Below, piece after piece: positions 26,219-34,989 of a DNA stretch of 64,000 bases (positions are counted from its first letter, which is position 1; the number at the start of each line of letters is the position of its first letter). This DNA comes from Yoonia sp. R2331. Its GTDB lineage: Bacteria; Pseudomonadota; Alphaproteobacteria; Rhodobacterales; Rhodobacteraceae. Location of the stretch: the NCBI RefSeq assembly GCF_041103235.1, contig NZ_JBGCUN010000001.1, positions 1,054,001-1,118,000 on the forward strand, in the 5' to 3' direction. The position numbers and the translations under genes were made by a program. The notes beneath the pieces were generated by a model. It had not been told where the DNA came from. It worked only from the letters and a program-made list of their open reading frames with translations, and did no database searches.

Positions 26219-26814
26219 TGCGACGCGGGGCCATCGCACTTTTGGCCCTTACGGCCTGTGACGTCGCCCCACGCCCTGTTGAGCTTGAACGTGGTTTTGT
26301 CGAGACCCCTGCCGTGGGGTATCAACTCTTTGTGGACACCATTATCGCGAGCAGTACAGCCCGACGTGCCGCGGAGGGCTGTCCCGCATATTCGTTTGAT
26401 GAGGCTGCGCGAGACGGTCAAATGCGGTTCTTTGAAGATGAAATGGAACGGTTGGCGGTTGACGATCCAGCGACACTTGAAGGTATTCACCAGCGCTTGG
26501 GAATTGATGTGACCGCAGAGCAAGTTGTTGCAAACGGCTACGATGGGCTGTCAGCGCCTGACGTTGATACCGGTTTCCTGATACGGAACGCAGGTGTGAC
26601 GGTCGATATCGGAACGCGGGCAATTGGGATGGTCGGTCGCAGGGGGCTGGTGGATGATTGCAAGGATGCCGAGCGTGAGATTGCCCAAGGGACAATGGCC
26701 GGGTCGTTTCTGAAGCCAATTGAAGGTGAATTGAATGGGACCTTTGCGAAACTGCCGCATGATGGTGATGCGTCAGACGAGCTGTTGGCAACACCGCGTG
26801 TTTCAGTTGAGTGA
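26218..26814 (+). CDS. putative lipoprotein with a DUF5333-like domain
   Basis: A 198-residue protein starting at the ATG that overlaps the nuoF stop (TGATG). A short signal peptide with lipobox LTAC puts the acylated Cys at about residue 14. The mature part contains EGCPAYS and, near the C-terminus, DDCKDAEREIAQGTMAGSFL. The latter aligns with [19 protein letters not shown] of the DUF5333-like protein at 28458, and the Cys-x-x-x-S element also matches, so the two are probably distant paralogues. Two cysteines in similar positions suggest a conserved disulfide. Function unknown; exported and encoded within complex I genes. Confidence 0.72.
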   Translation: MRRGAIALLALTACDVAPRPVELERGFVETPAVGYQLFVDTIIASSTARRAAEGCPAYSFDEAARDGQMRFFEDEMERLAVDDPATLEGIHQRLGIDVTAEQVVANGYDGLSAPDVDTGFLIRNAGVTVDIGTRAIGMVGRRGLVDDCKDAEREIAQGTMAGSFLKPIEGELNGTFAKLPHDGDASDELLATPRVSVE

Positions 26815-26822
26815 GAATTGCG

Positions 26823-27101
26823 ATGTTGGACGATTTTGATCTGGTCACAGGCACCGAAGGCACCAAATGGACGCGGATTGTAACGGGTTTGGTTGGGGCG
26901 CTTTTGGGCGGGCTGCTGGGATATTTCTACAGCACGGTCAGTGCCTCGGCAGCGGCACCTTCGCTTGTCTACGCGCTTGGCGGGGCGGCAGTTGGTGGGT
27001 TCTTCGGGGCGATCTTCTCGTTCTGGGTCATTTTGGGGTTGTTGATCGTTGTCGCCGTTGCGGGCGTGATCGGTTACCAGTGGCTCTTTGGCGGCGCTTG
27101 A
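26823..27101 (+). CDS. small Gly/Ala-rich membrane protein
   Basis: A 92-residue protein with an acidic N-terminus (MLDDFDLVTGTEGTKW) and about three transmembrane helices (about 18-36, 46-66, 69-88), rich in Gly and Ala. I placed the start at ATG 26823 with TGAGAA just upstream; a GTG at 26811 overlapping the previous stop (GTGA) is a fair alternative. The stop overlaps the next ATG (TGATG). No family recognised. It lies in the seven-gene insertion between nuoF and nuoG. Confidence 0.65.
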   Translation: MLDDFDLVTGTEGTKWTRIVTGLVGALLGGLLGYFYSTVSASAAAPSLVYALGGAAVGGFFGAIFSFWVILGLLIVVAVAGVIGYQWLFGGA

Positions 27102-27565
27102 TGCCGCTGGCTGAATTCAACTTTGGTACGCTGAAATACCCGTGGGATGATCCGCGGTTGAAGGATTTTCAGGATAATCTCGACCGGGTGAATGCGCTGG
27201 CGCAGCGGTCCGATGGGTTCATCTGGATGCTGGATGAAGACGGAATGGATGCGGTGCAGAACGATCCGCAGGGGCCGTTGAAGGATCGGCCCAATACGGC
27301 GAGCACGTTGTCGGTTTGGCGTGATGCGCAGAGCCTTTGGCAGTTCGTCGAAAATACGCTGCATGGGCGGTTCATGAAGCGCGGGAGCGAGTGGTTCCGG
27401 GCCGATGATCGCAGCCATCTGGTCATCTGGGAGGTCGTCGAAGGGCATCGCCCGACAGTCGCGGAAGGGATGGCGCGTTGGGAAGATTTGATGCGAGATG
27501 GGCCAAGTAAGCCAATTTTTGGTGGGGCAGAGCTTCGGAGGCGGTCCGATGTTTCTGCATCCTGA
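27101..27565 (+). CDS. DUF3291 family protein, copy 1
   Basis: A 154-residue soluble protein of the DUF3291 group, which has a dimeric alpha/beta-barrel (ferredoxin-like) fold related to antibiotic-biosynthesis monooxygenases. Recognisable parts are LAEFNFGTLKYPWDDPRLKD at the start, FQDNLDRVNALA, TLSVWRDAQSLWQFVENTLH, and VIWEVVEGHRPTVAEG. A paralogue of similar length lies at 27753 with a zinc-ribbon protein between them. The reaction, if any, is unknown. Both ends overlap the neighbours, so it is firmly part of the nuo transcript. Confidence 0.82.
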   Translation: MPLAEFNFGTLKYPWDDPRLKDFQDNLDRVNALAQRSDGFIWMLDEDGMDAVQNDPQGPLKDRPNTASTLSVWRDAQSLWQFVENTLHGRFMKRGSEWFRADDRSHLVIWEVVEGHRPTVAEGMARWEDLMRDGPSKPIFGGAELRRRSDVSAS

Positions 27566-27752
27566 TGTCTGTCCGTCGTGCAACACAAAGCCTTATCCGC
27601 GCGGCGAGGCCTGCACGTCTTGCGGGTTTGTTGGTGAAGAGTGGGATCACTATCAGGGTTTCCGCGCGCGGCACGGGCGGTGGTTGCTTATCCTTTCGGC
27701 TTTCATCATCCTTTGTGCGGTTATCCCCGTTGTGATCATGATAATTGGATAG
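27549..27752 (+). CDS. zinc-ribbon protein with C-terminal membrane helix
   Basis: A 67-residue protein with a four-cysteine zinc ribbon (VCPSC at about 8-11 and ACTSCGF at about 22-27). A charged linker and one C-terminal transmembrane helix (about 47-66, ILSAFIILCAVIPVVIMIIG) follow. ATG 27549 has GGAGG with a seven-base spacer and overlaps the upstream gene by 17 bases. The stop is immediately followed by the ATG of the second DUF3291 gene. Layout suggests a tail-anchored adaptor with the ribbon in the cytosol. Unknown function. Confidence 0.72.
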   Translation: MFLHPDVCPSCNTKPYPRGEACTSCGFVGEEWDHYQGFRARHGRWLLILSAFIILCAVIPVVIMIIG

Positions 27753-28202
27753 ATGATGCATTTGGCAGAACTGAATGTTGGGCGCTTGCTTGCACCCACT
27801 GATGATCCAAGGGTCAAGGAGTTCATGGATAACCTCGACCGGGTGAACGGGCTGGGTAAGCGGATGCCGGGGTTTGTCTGGATGATGGAAGGCTCGGGCG
27901 AACCGGGCACCGGAAATACAGAGGCCAAGATTGACGGTGACCCGCAGTTTGTTGCCAATCTGACCGTGTGGGAAGACGCAGCCAGCCTTGAAAAGTTCGT
28001 CTGGGGCACAATCCACAAACAGTTTTTCGCCCGCCGCAAGGAATGGTTCGAAGTTCTGGGTGAGCAGCATTTCGTGATGTGGTGGGTGCCGAAAGGACAT
28101 CGGCCAACGCTAAACGAAGCACTGGAACGACTCGACATGCGCCGCACAAAAGGCGATACGGAAGACGCCTTTGGTTGGGATTTGTTAAGATCTGGCGGGT
28201 AG
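27753..28202 (+). CDS. DUF3291 family protein, copy 2
   Basis: A 149-residue paralogue of the protein at 27101. Shared segments include LAELNVGRLLAPTDDPRVKE, FMDNLDRVNGLG, LTVWEDAASLEKFVWGTIH, and VMWWVPKGHRPTLNEAL. This copy is closer to the family norm (GRLLAP, WWVPKGHRPT) than copy 1. It starts directly after the zinc-ribbon stop codon. Possible functions of this fold include small-molecule binding or heme/quinone-type chemistry, but nothing in the sequence decides it. Confidence 0.85.
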   Translation: MMHLAELNVGRLLAPTDDPRVKEFMDNLDRVNGLGKRMPGFVWMMEGSGEPGTGNTEAKIDGDPQFVANLTVWEDAASLEKFVWGTIHKQFFARRKEWFEVLGEQHFVMWWVPKGHRPTLNEALERLDMRRTKGDTEDAFGWDLLRSGG

Positions 28203-28241
28203 TGTTAACCCTGTCAGAATAGTGAGTTGGTGGTTTGCCCG

Positions 28242-28355
28242 ATGGACATTAACGTTAAGTCATTCAAAAGAAAGAATGACATGCGCAAGGCTTATTACTT
28301 CTTTGTGCTGCTTGTTGCAGTTCAGGTGGGTTATCACCACACGTTGATCACCTGA
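28242..28355 (+). CDS. possible 37-residue small membrane protein
   Basis: A 37-codon frame in the 255-base gap between the second DUF3291 gene and the DUF5333-like gene. It has a basic N-terminus (NVKSFKRKNDMRKAY) and a hydrophobic helix (YYFFVLLVAVQVGYHH). An internal ATG at 28281 has a better purine-rich leader (AAAAGAAAGAA). A hairpin starts right after the stop. The gap is visibly richer in A+T than the surrounding genes. Weakly supported; it could be chance. Confidence 0.3.
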   Translation: MDINVKSFKRKNDMRKAYYFFVLLVAVQVGYHHTLIT

Positions 28356-28373
28356 CGCGCGGGTTTTCGCGCG
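28356..28373. other. CGCGCG hairpin after the small frame
   Basis: CGCGCG (28356-28361) and CGCGCG (28368-28373) flank GGTTTT. The hairpin begins at the base after the TGA of the 37-codon frame. It lacks a T-run, so it is a pause, processing or attenuation element at most. Confidence 0.3.
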
Positions 28374-28457
28374 ACACCCAACGCTGATATTGAATAGCAG
28401 CGACAAATCCCCGACATGACACCTGAAACCGGCCTCAAGCCCGGACAAAGGAAGAGC

Positions 28458-28862
28458 ATGTTGAAACGAACCCTATTTGCCGCATCGACGCTGGCCATTG
28501 TGACTGTCGCCGGGGCCAGTTCGGCCAAGCCCGCGCTGAAAGATGTGGCTTATGTGCGCGAGGGCATCATTGCCGCCGGCATCGCCTATGAAATCAGCGA
28601 AGAATGCGGCGATATCTCGGCCCGGCTTTTCCGTGGGCTCAGCTTTTTGAACGGGCTCAAAAGCCATGCCCGCGATCTTGGCTATACCGAGGCAGAAATC
28701 GACGCCTACATAGATGATAAGGCAGAGAAAAATCGCCTTGAAGGGATTGCGCGCGCGCGGCTGGCGGACCTTGGCGCCGTGCCCGGAAATGCGCAAAGCC
28801 ATTGCACAGTCGGGCGAGCCGAGATTGCCAAGGGCAGCGCGATTGGACGGCTGTTGCGTTAA
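28458..28862 (+). CDS. DUF5333-like exported protein
   Basis: A 134-residue protein with an Ala-rich signal peptide (about residues 1-23, ending SSAKP). The mature domain contains [20 protein letters not shown] and a C-terminal [19 protein letters not shown], with two cysteines placed as in the related lipoprotein at 26218. It fits DUF5333, a small periplasmic family known to me from Rhodobacteraceae. AAAGGAAG precedes ATG 28458. It lies 125 bases upstream of nuoG. Function unknown. Confidence 0.75.
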   Translation: MLKRTLFAASTLAIVTVAGASSAKPALKDVAYVREGIIAAGIAYEISEECGDISARLFRGLSFLNGLKSHARDLGYTEAEIDAYIDDKAEKNRLEGIARARLADLGAVPGNAQSHCTVGRAEIAKGSAIGRLLR

Positions 28863-28987
28863 GTCGCCTCAGAGCTTCAAAAAATCACTGTTGGCGCTGG
28901 CATCGCGCCACCGATAGCGTTAGAACCCGTTCCAAACGCGCGCGCGGCATAGCCGCCTCGCCGCGACCAGGGAACGGAAGGCACGTG

Positions 28988-31003
28988 ATGTCCGATCTGC
29001 GCAAGCTTGTCATCGATGGAAACGAGGTCGAAGTGGATGGGGCAATGACCCTCATTCAGGCCTGTGAAGAAGCCGGGATCGAGATCCCGCGCTTTTGCTA
29101 TCACGAACGTCTGTCGATTGCCGGGAATTGCCGGATGTGTCTGGTCGAAGTTGTGGGCGGTCCGCCTAAGCCAGCTGCGTCTTGTGCGATGCAGGTCAAG
29201 GATTTGCGCCCCGGTCCCGAAGGACAGCCGCCGCAGGTCAAGACGAACTCTCCGATGGTGAAGAAAGCCCGCGAGGGCGTGATGGAGTTCCTGCTGATCA
29301 ACCACCCGCTGGATTGCCCGATTTGCGATCAGGGTGGCGAATGTGATTTGCAGGATCAGGCGATGGCCTATGGCGTCGACTTTAGTCGTTTCCGCGAACC
29401 GAAGCGTGCAACAGATGACCTTGATCTGGGGCCGCTTGTTGAAACCCATATGACCCGCTGCATTTCCTGCACGCGCTGCGTGCGATTCACGACAGAGGTC
29501 GCGGGCATCCATCAGATGGGCCAGACCGGTCGTGGTGAGGACGCAGAGATCACCAGTTATCTGGGCGAGACACTGAATTCGAACTTGCAGGGCAACATCA
29601 TTGATCTGTGCCCCGTGGGCGCGCTGGTCAGCAAGCCCTATGCCTTTACCGCCCGCCCGTGGGAGCTGACCAAGACCGAATCCATCGACGTGATGGATGC
29701 GCTTGGGTCCAATATCCGCGTGGATACCAAGGGCCGCGAAGTGATGCGCTTTTTGCCGCGCAACCATGACGGCGTGAACGAGGAATGGATTTCCGACAAG
29801 ACACGCTTTGTCTGGGACGGCCTGCGCCGACAGCGTCTCGACACCCCTTACATCCGCGAAAACGGCAAGCTGCGCAGCGCAAGCTGGCCAGAGGCGCTCA
29901 GCGCTGCGGCAGCGGCGATGCAAGGCAAGAAGGTTGCCGGGCTGGTCGGAGACCTCGCCCCGGTTGAGGCCGCGTTCGCATTGAAGCAGTTGATCGAAGG
30001 GCAGGGCGGCACAGTTGAGTGTCGCACCGATGGCGCAAAGCTGCCTGCGGGGAACCGGTCTGGCTATGTTGGCACGGGATGCATTGAAGACATTGATGAG
30101 GCCGAGATGATCATTCTGATCGGCACCAACCCGCGTGAAGAAGCGCCGGTGCTGAACGCACGTCTGCGCAAGGCCTGGTCGCGCGGTGCCAAGATAGCAC
30201 GGATCGGCGCGCCGGATGATCTGACCTTCCCGGTGATGGAGCTTGGCACAGGTCGCAAGGCGCTGGCCGAGGTCGCCAAGATGGACCATTCCGACAAGGC
30301 TGGCGTCAATGGTGTGATGATAATCGGTCAGGGCGCATTGAACGAGGCTGATGGGGAGGCCGTGCTTGGCACCGCGATGACCATGGCAGAGGCCGGATCG
30401 TCGAAGTTCATGGTGCTGCATACGGCTGCGGGCCGCGTTGGCGCGATGGACGTTGATGCCACGACCGAGGGCGGCATGGAGGCGTTGAAGGACGCCGAAG
30501 TGATCTTCAATCTTGGGGCTGACGAGGTTGAAATCGCGGCGGGTCCAGTGGTGATCTATCAGGGGAGCCATGGCGACCGGGGTGCGCACCGTGCGGATAT
30601 CATCCTGCCCGCGGCGGCCTATACCGAAGAGAACGCGCTGTTTGTGAACACCGAAGGGCGGCCCCAATTGGCGATGCGGGCGGGCTTTGCCCCCGGCGAG
30701 GCCAAGGAAAACTGGGCTATTTTGCGGGCGCTGTCCGCGGAACTGGACGCGGCATTGCCGTTCGATTCACTGGCGCAACTGCGCAACGCCCTTGTGGCCG
30801 CGCACCCGCATCTGGGCGACATCGACGAAGTGGCCGAGAATGCGTGGCAGCCGCTGCCCGCCAAGAAGATGGGCGATGCGGATTTCAAAGGGGCAATCAA
30901 GGATCACTACCTGACCAATCCGATTGCCCGCGCGAGTCAGTTAATGGCGGAACTGAGCGCCAACGCCAAAGCCCGCAACGCACCTGCGGTGGCTGCGGAA
31001 TAA
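28988..31003 (+). CDS. nuoG: NADH-quinone oxidoreductase subunit G
   Basis: NuoG, 671 residues, is the large iron-sulfur subunit of the NADH arm. Ligand sets are the [2Fe-2S] N1b set ([20 protein letters not shown]), the N4/N5 region ([18 protein letters not shown], including the His-Cys cluster), and [10 protein letters not shown] with the distal Cys in [11 protein letters not shown] molybdopterin-oxidoreductase-like domain without cofactor follows. ATG 28988 has GGAAGG upstream and matches the family N-terminus; the open frame before it is not conserved-looking. Confidence 0.97.
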   Translation: MSDLRKLVIDGNEVEVDGAMTLIQACEEAGIEIPRFCYHERLSIAGNCRMCLVEVVGGPPKPAASCAMQVKDLRPGPEGQPPQVKTNSPMVKKAREGVMEFLLINHPLDCPICDQGGECDLQDQAMAYGVDFSRFREPKRATDDLDLGPLVETHMTRCISCTRCVRFTTEVAGIHQMGQTGRGEDAEITSYLGETLNSNLQGNIIDLCPVGALVSKPYAFTARPWELTKTESIDVMDALGSNIRVDTKGREVMRFLPRNHDGVNEEWISDKTRFVWDGLRRQRLDTPYIRENGKLRSASWPEALSAAAAAMQGKKVAGLVGDLAPVEAAFALKQLIEGQGGTVECRTDGAKLPAGNRSGYVGTGCIEDIDEAEMIILIGTNPREEAPVLNARLRKAWSRGAKIARIGAPDDLTFPVMELGTGRKALAEVAKMDHSDKAGVNGVMIIGQGALNEADGEAVLGTAMTMAEAGSSKFMVLHTAAGRVGAMDVDATTEGGMEALKDAEVIFNLGADEVEIAAGPVVIYQGSHGDRGAHRADIILPAAAYTEENALFVNTEGRPQLAMRAGFAPGEAKENWAILRALSAELDAALPFDSLAQLRNALVAAHPHLGDIDEVAENAWQPLPAKKMGDADFKGAIKDHYLTNPIARASQLMAELSANAKARNAPAVAAE

Positions 31004-31006
31004 CCG

Positions 31007-31390
31007 GTGCGGGTCTGGCCCATCATAACTTGCGCAGCCCTTGCGGCATGTGCTGACCCGCAGGTCAGCCAAGGTGGTGCGCGTCCGTCTTATGACGGTG
31101 TGCAGACGCGGCTGCTGGAAGGTGATCTGGTTGGTTTTGATGTGGCGCTGCGCGGGGCGGACGGGCCTGAGGCCGTCACGACTTATGCTGAATGCGCGGC
31201 GGCGCAATATGCGTTGATCCGCGGATATGGATTTGCACGCCACGTGCGTACCAATCTGGACAAGCAGGGTGGCACTTGGCGTGCCGATGCTGTTTACACA
31301 ATCTCGCCGGACCTGCCAGCCGGGGCCAAAACGATAGACGCTGAAGTGATCGTCGCCAATTGCGGCGCATCAGGCATACCAACAGCGTAG
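31007..31390 (+). CDS. small lipoprotein embedded between nuoG and nuoH
   Basis: A 127-residue protein starting with GTG three bases after nuoG. The signal peptide has lipobox LAAC with Cys at about residue 15. The mature domain has a Cys in YAECAAAQYALIRGYGFARH and a second in VIVANCGASG, which may pair. The middle GGTWRADAVYTIS suggests a small beta-rich fold. No family recognised. It is the third predicted lipoprotein inside this nuo cluster. Confidence 0.7.
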   Translation: MRVWPIITCAALAACADPQVSQGGARPSYDGVQTRLLEGDLVGFDVALRGADGPEAVTTYAECAAAQYALIRGYGFARHVRTNLDKQGGTWRADAVYTISPDLPAGAKTIDAEVIVANCGASGIPTA

Positions 31391-31402
31391 GGGACGAAGA
31401 CG

Positions 31403-32443
31403 ATGATGGCATTCTTTACAGAAACCACGTTGGGCATGGGCCTTGTGATCCTGGGGCAATGCCTTTTGGTGCTTGTGCCATTGCTGCTGGCGCTGGCCTT
31501 CCTGATGTACGCCGACCGCAAAATCTGGGCCGCCGTGATGATGCGCAAGGGCCCCAACGTTGTGGGTGCCTTTGGTCTGCTGCAATCATTTGCGGACTTC
31601 TTGAAATACATCGTCAAGGAAATCGTCGTGCCTGCGGGTGCGGACAAGGCGGTCTTCTTCCTTGCGCCCATGATCTCTTTCGTGCTGGCCGTGATTGCCT
31701 GGGCGGTGATCCCGTTTAACGATGGCTGGGTCGTCTCAGACATCAATGTCGCAATCCTCTATGTTTTCGCGGTGTCCTCACTCGAAGTTTATGGTGTGAT
31801 TATGGGCGGTTGGGCGTCGAACTCAAAGTATCCGTTCCTTGGCTCACTACGCTCTGCCGCGCAGATGATTTCTTACGAAGTCTCACTGGGCCTGATCATC
31901 ATCGGTGTGATCATCTCGACCGGCTCGATGAACTTCGGCGCGATTGTCGCGGCGCAAGATGGCAACGCTGGGATCTTCAACTGGTACTGGGTCGCGCATT
32001 TCCCGATGCTGTTCCTGTTCTTTATCAGCGCCTTGGCGGAAACAAACCGCCCACCGTTCGACCTGCCAGAGGCAGAATCGGAACTCGTTGCCGGATATCA
32101 GGTCGAATATTCCTCAACGCCATTCCTGCTCTTTATGATTGGCGAGCTGATGGCGGTGGTGCTGATGTGCGCACTGGTGTCGCTGCTGTTCTTCGGCGGC
32201 TGGTTGTCGCCGATCCCCGGCCTGCCGGATGGCGTGCTGTGGATGGTGCTGAAAATGGCGCTGGTGTTCTTCGCCTTCTCGATGGTTAAGGCGATCACCC
32301 CGCGCTACCGCTACGACCAATTGATGCGCATTGGCTGGAAAGTCTTCCTGCCGATGTCACTGGCCTGGGTCGTGTTCGTGGCCTTTATGGCGAAATTTGA
32401 AGTGTTTGGCGGCCTTTGGGCACGCTACGCGATCGGAGGCTGA
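31403..32443 (+). CDS. nuoH: NADH-quinone oxidoreductase subunit H
   Basis: NuoH, 346 residues, has eight transmembrane helices and forms the membrane side of the quinone channel. Conserved loops are [38 protein letters not shown] with [11 protein letters not shown], and the charged [19 protein letters not shown]. The length is standard for alphaproteobacteria. The first two codons are both ATG, so the start may be 31403 or 31406. A short unknown gene separates it from nuoI. Confidence 0.97.
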   Translation: MMAFFTETTLGMGLVILGQCLLVLVPLLLALAFLMYADRKIWAAVMMRKGPNVVGAFGLLQSFADFLKYIVKEIVVPAGADKAVFFLAPMISFVLAVIAWAVIPFNDGWVVSDINVAILYVFAVSSLEVYGVIMGGWASNSKYPFLGSLRSAAQMISYEVSLGLIIIGVIISTGSMNFGAIVAAQDGNAGIFNWYWVAHFPMLFLFFISALAETNRPPFDLPEAESELVAGYQVEYSSTPFLLFMIGELMAVVLMCALVSLLFFGGWLSPIPGLPDGVLWMVLKMALVFFAFSMVKAITPRYRYDQLMRIGWKVFLPMSLAWVVFVAFMAKFEVFGGLWARYAIGG

Positions 32444-32447
32444 AGTA

Positions 32448-32741
32448 ATGGAGGCTCACGTCTACGAAAACGAAAATGGAAGTTGGGAACTGCGGCCGTC
32501 AGGAAAGGACATGCATGGGTATTGGATTGTTCAGGCCCACCCCAAAACCAAGTTTGACCGCGGGCTTGGGACCACGACATCATGGTTCTTTAGTTTGGAT
32601 GACGCTCTGACGAGTATTCGATATGGGCATTCGACCCTTTACTTGAAGAACGAGAAGCTTCGTGACCTAGGAGTATCAAGTGATCTCGAAGACTGGAAAG
32701 AGATTGATATTTCCTGTGGCGCGCTGGAGGACGTGATCTGA
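32448..32741 (+). CDS. unknown soluble protein inserted between nuoH and nuoI
   Basis: A 97-residue, Trp- and Tyr-rich protein ([19 protein letters not shown], then [15 protein letters not shown] and [17 protein letters not shown]). It has no signal peptide or membrane helix. Base composition is visibly lower in G+C than the nuo genes around it, and codons such as CTA and ATA-rich contexts appear, which suggests a later arrival. It starts five bases after nuoH and its stop overlaps the nuoI start (TGATG). I do not recognise it. The pattern resembles small immunity-like or DUF2188-type proteins, but I have no firm basis for either. Confidence 0.6.
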   Translation: MEAHVYENENGSWELRPSGKDMHGYWIVQAHPKTKFDRGLGTTTSWFFSLDDALTSIRYGHSTLYLKNEKLRDLGVSSDLEDWKEIDISCGALEDVI

Positions 32742-33226
32742 TGGACTACAACCGCGCCGCCAAATATTTCCTGCTGATGGATTTCTGGCAGGGGTTCCGA
32801 CTGGGGTTCAAACACTTCTTTCGGCCCAAGGTCACGATCAATTATCCCCATGAAAAGGGGCCGTTGTCCCCGCGTTTCCGGGGTGAACACGCGCTGCGTC
32901 GTTATCCCAACGGTGAAGAACGCTGCATCGCATGTAAGCTGTGCGAGGCCGTCTGCCCCGCGCAAGCCATCACCATCGACGCCGAACCGCGTGACGACGG
33001 CAGCCGCCGCACCACGCGCTATGACATCGACATGACCAAGTGCATCTATTGCGGTTTCTGCCAAGAGGCTTGCCCGGTGGATGCCATCGTCGAAGGCCCG
33101 AATTTCGAGTTCTCAACCGAAACACGTGAAGAGCTTTACTACGACAAAGACAAGCTTCTGGCCAACGGTGACCGCTGGGAAGCCGAGATCGCGCGCAACC
33201 TCGAACTGGATGCGCCCTACCGATGA
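32741..33226 (+). CDS. nuoI: NADH-quinone oxidoreductase subunit I
   Basis: NuoI, 161 residues, is the ferredoxin-like subunit with two [4Fe-4S] clusters N6a and N6b. Both binding motifs are intact: [16 protein letters not shown] and [16 protein letters not shown]. The N-terminal amphipathic part ([15 protein letters not shown]) docks to the membrane arm. It is translationally coupled at both ends (TGATG upstream, ATGA downstream). Confidence 0.97.
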   Translation: MDYNRAAKYFLLMDFWQGFRLGFKHFFRPKVTINYPHEKGPLSPRFRGEHALRRYPNGEERCIACKLCEAVCPAQAITIDAEPRDDGSRRTTRYDIDMTKCIYCGFCQEACPVDAIVEGPNFEFSTETREELYYDKDKLLANGDRWEAEIARNLELDAPYR

Positions 33227-33612
33227 CACAAAGCACCACGGCATATCAGCAAGGTCAGGCTCTTTCGGAAAAGGTCAACCCCGGCATGGAGGCGGCGCTT
33301 GCGGCACGTTACGACGATCTTGTGCCCGGCTTGTCACGGATGGTTGTCGAGGTGCCTTACGGTACATTCTATGCCCGTGGCGTAGTGGATGAAAAAACGC
33401 GGCTGTTGGCAACGATTGCGGCCCTGACGGCCCAGGGTGGTCAAACCAAACCGCAATTGAAGGTGAATATCGCCAGCGCCCGCAACGTTGGCGCCAGCCG
33501 AGAAGAGATCTGTGAGATCATTTATCAGATGACTCTGTATGGTGGTTTTCCGTCGATGATCAACGGGTTGAACGCCGCGATTGAGGTCTTTGAGGCGGAG
33601 GATGCCGCATGA
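33223..33612 (+). CDS. carboxymuconolactone decarboxylase-like protein, copy 1
   Basis: A 129-residue helical protein of the carboxymuconolactone decarboxylase (AhpD-like) superfamily. Family-typical parts are [38 protein letters not shown], and [20 protein letters not shown]. The redox CxxC of peroxidase-type AhpD members is absent, so it resembles the decarboxylase/isomerase type. It overlaps nuoI and the next paralogue by four bases each. Substrate unknown; the link to complex I is positional only. Confidence 0.82.
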   Translation: MTQSTTAYQQGQALSEKVNPGMEAALAARYDDLVPGLSRMVVEVPYGTFYARGVVDEKTRLLATIAALTAQGGQTKPQLKVNIASARNVGASREEICEIIYQMTLYGGFPSMINGLNAAIEVFEAEDAA

Positions 33613-34007
33613 CCGATCAGAACCCATTTGATGCAATGATGAAGATGAGTCAGGACTGGGTGAAGCAATTCAACCCGGCGATGGAGGCGTTCACGCCCAA
33701 AGGGTTCGAAGACATGTTCCCGACCATGCCAAAGGACCTGATGGAAACCTTCCTTGGAAAAGGCATGAATCCCGAAGGGCTGGATGCCAAAACCCGTCTG
33801 CTGCTGACGCTGATGGGGCTGACCATCATGGGCGCGCAGGCCGAAGCGCAGGTGCGCCTGACCGTGCGCCACGCGGTCGAAGCGGGGGCCACGAAACAGG
33901 AAATTGCCGAAACCATCGCGCAGGCCGCGATGTTTGGCGGCGTGCCAGCCATGACCAAGGCGATGGAGCTCGCCACGGAAGTCTTAGACAAGGATAGCGA
34001 CGCATGA
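33609..34007 (+). CDS. carboxymuconolactone decarboxylase-like protein, copy 2
   Basis: A 132-residue paralogue of the preceding gene with the same helical core: [39 protein letters not shown], and [20 protein letters not shown]. The CxxC pair is again missing. It has its own N-terminal 45 residues ([18 protein letters not shown]). Both ends overlap neighbours by four bases (ATGA). The two copies could form a heteromer; their joint retention between nuoI and nuoJ suggests a shared role. Confidence 0.82.
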   Translation: MTDQNPFDAMMKMSQDWVKQFNPAMEAFTPKGFEDMFPTMPKDLMETFLGKGMNPEGLDAKTRLLLTLMGLTIMGAQAEAQVRLTVRHAVEAGATKQEIAETIAQAAMFGGVPAMTKAMELATEVLDKDSDA

Positions 34008-34609
34008 CCGTGTTTGCCTTTACCTTTTATCTGTTCGCGATCTCGACCGTCCTGGGCGGCTTGATGACCGTGATCAGCCGAAACCCGGTGCATTCGGTGC
34101 TGTGGCTCATCCTTGCTTTCCTATCGTCCGCCGGGTTGTTCGTGACCTTGGGGGCCGAATTTGTGGCGATGCTGCTGATCATCGTCTACGTGGGTGCAGT
34201 CGCGGTGCTGTTCCTCTTTGTCGTGATGATGCTGGACGTGGATTTCGCCGAGTTAAAGGCGGAAATGTCGAAGTATCTGCCGCTGGGTTTGCTGATCGGC
34301 GTGGTGATCCTGATGCAGATGGCGATTGCCTTTGGCACATGGGGCTTTGACAAAAACGCCGCTGCCAACATTGCGGCACCGGTGGGTGACGCGGAAAACA
34401 CAGCAGCACTTGGTCTGTTGATTTACGACAAATACATCATGCTATTCCAGCTTGCGGGTCTGATCCTGCTGGTCGCGATGATCGGGGCGATTGTCCTGAC
34501 CCTGCGCCACCGTGTGGACATCAAGCGCCAGAACGTGATCGCCCAGATGCACCGCGATCCGGCGACCGCGATGGAGCTGAAAGACGTGAAACCGGGGCAG
34601 GGGCTATGA
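34004..34609 (+). CDS. nuoJ: NADH-quinone oxidoreductase subunit J
   Basis: NuoJ, 201 residues, is a five-helix membrane-arm subunit. The third helix carries the conserved [20 protein letters not shown] with the pi-bulge region. The C-terminal tail ([19 protein letters not shown]) is cytosolic. It overlaps the upstream gene (ATGA). A pair of perfect palindromes begins at the base after its stop codon and separates it from nuoK. Confidence 0.96.
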   Translation: MTVFAFTFYLFAISTVLGGLMTVISRNPVHSVLWLILAFLSSAGLFVTLGAEFVAMLLIIVYVGAVAVLFLFVVMMLDVDFAELKAEMSKYLPLGLLIGVVILMQMAIAFGTWGFDKNAAANIAAPVGDAENTAALGLLIYDKYIMLFQLAGLILLVAMIGAIVLTLRHRVDIKRQNVIAQMHRDPATAMELKDVKPGQGL

Positions 34610-34654
34610 CAAATTTCTTCGAAGAAATTTGCCAAAACTCTTCGAAGAGTTTTG
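34610..34654. repeat. pair of adjacent 22-bp perfect palindromes
   Basis: Palindrome 1 spans 34610-34631 (left arm CAAATTTCTTC) and palindrome 2 spans 34633-34654 (left arm CAAAACTCTTC), with one base between. Both are perfect and share the CTTCGAAG centre. Together they make two A+T-rich hairpins in the nuoJ-nuoK gap. I recall similar tandem TTCGAA-centred elements from other Roseobacter-group genomes, so this is probably a dispersed repeat inserted inside the operon. It may act as an RNA-processing or stability element. Confidence 0.75.
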
Positions 34655-34679
34655 CGCGGGTTGCAAAGGACACAGACCA

Positions 34680-34985
34680 ATGATCGGACTTGAACACTAC
34701 CTCACGGTCGCGGCGGCGCTCTTTGTCATTGGCATCTTTGGCCTGTTCCTGAACCGCAAGAACGTGATCATCCTGTTGATGAGCATCGAATTGATGCTGC
34801 TGGCGGTGAATATCAACTTTGTGGCCTTCTCCAGCTTCCTCAACGATCTGGTCGGGCAGGTGTTCACCCTTTTCGTGCTGACTGTCGCGGCCGCCGAGGC
34901 CGCGATTGGGCTGGCGATCCTTGTCTGTTTCTTCCGCAACCGCGGAACCATCGACGTTGAAGACGTCAACGTGATGAAAGGCTGA
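34680..34985 (+). CDS. nuoK: NADH-quinone oxidoreductase subunit K
   Basis: NuoK, 101 residues, is a three-helix membrane subunit with the conserved buried Glu residues, in [14 protein letters not shown] and in the [13 protein letters not shown] helix. ATG 34680 has AAAGGA nine bases upstream. An in-frame ATG at 34629 lies inside the palindromic repeat and is not plausible. It follows the repeat by 25 bases and precedes nuoL by four. Confidence 0.96.
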   Translation: MIGLEHYLTVAAALFVIGIFGLFLNRKNVIILLMSIELMLLAVNINFVAFSSFLNDLVGQVFTLFVLTVAAAEAAIGLAILVCFFRNRGTIDVEDVNVMKG

Positions 34986-34989
34986 ACGG

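Noticed and set aside
28802-28987. N-terminal extension of NuoG overlapping the DUF5333-like gene
   Set aside because: The sequence before 28988 is unlike NuoG, and ATG 28988 has a good ribosome-binding site.
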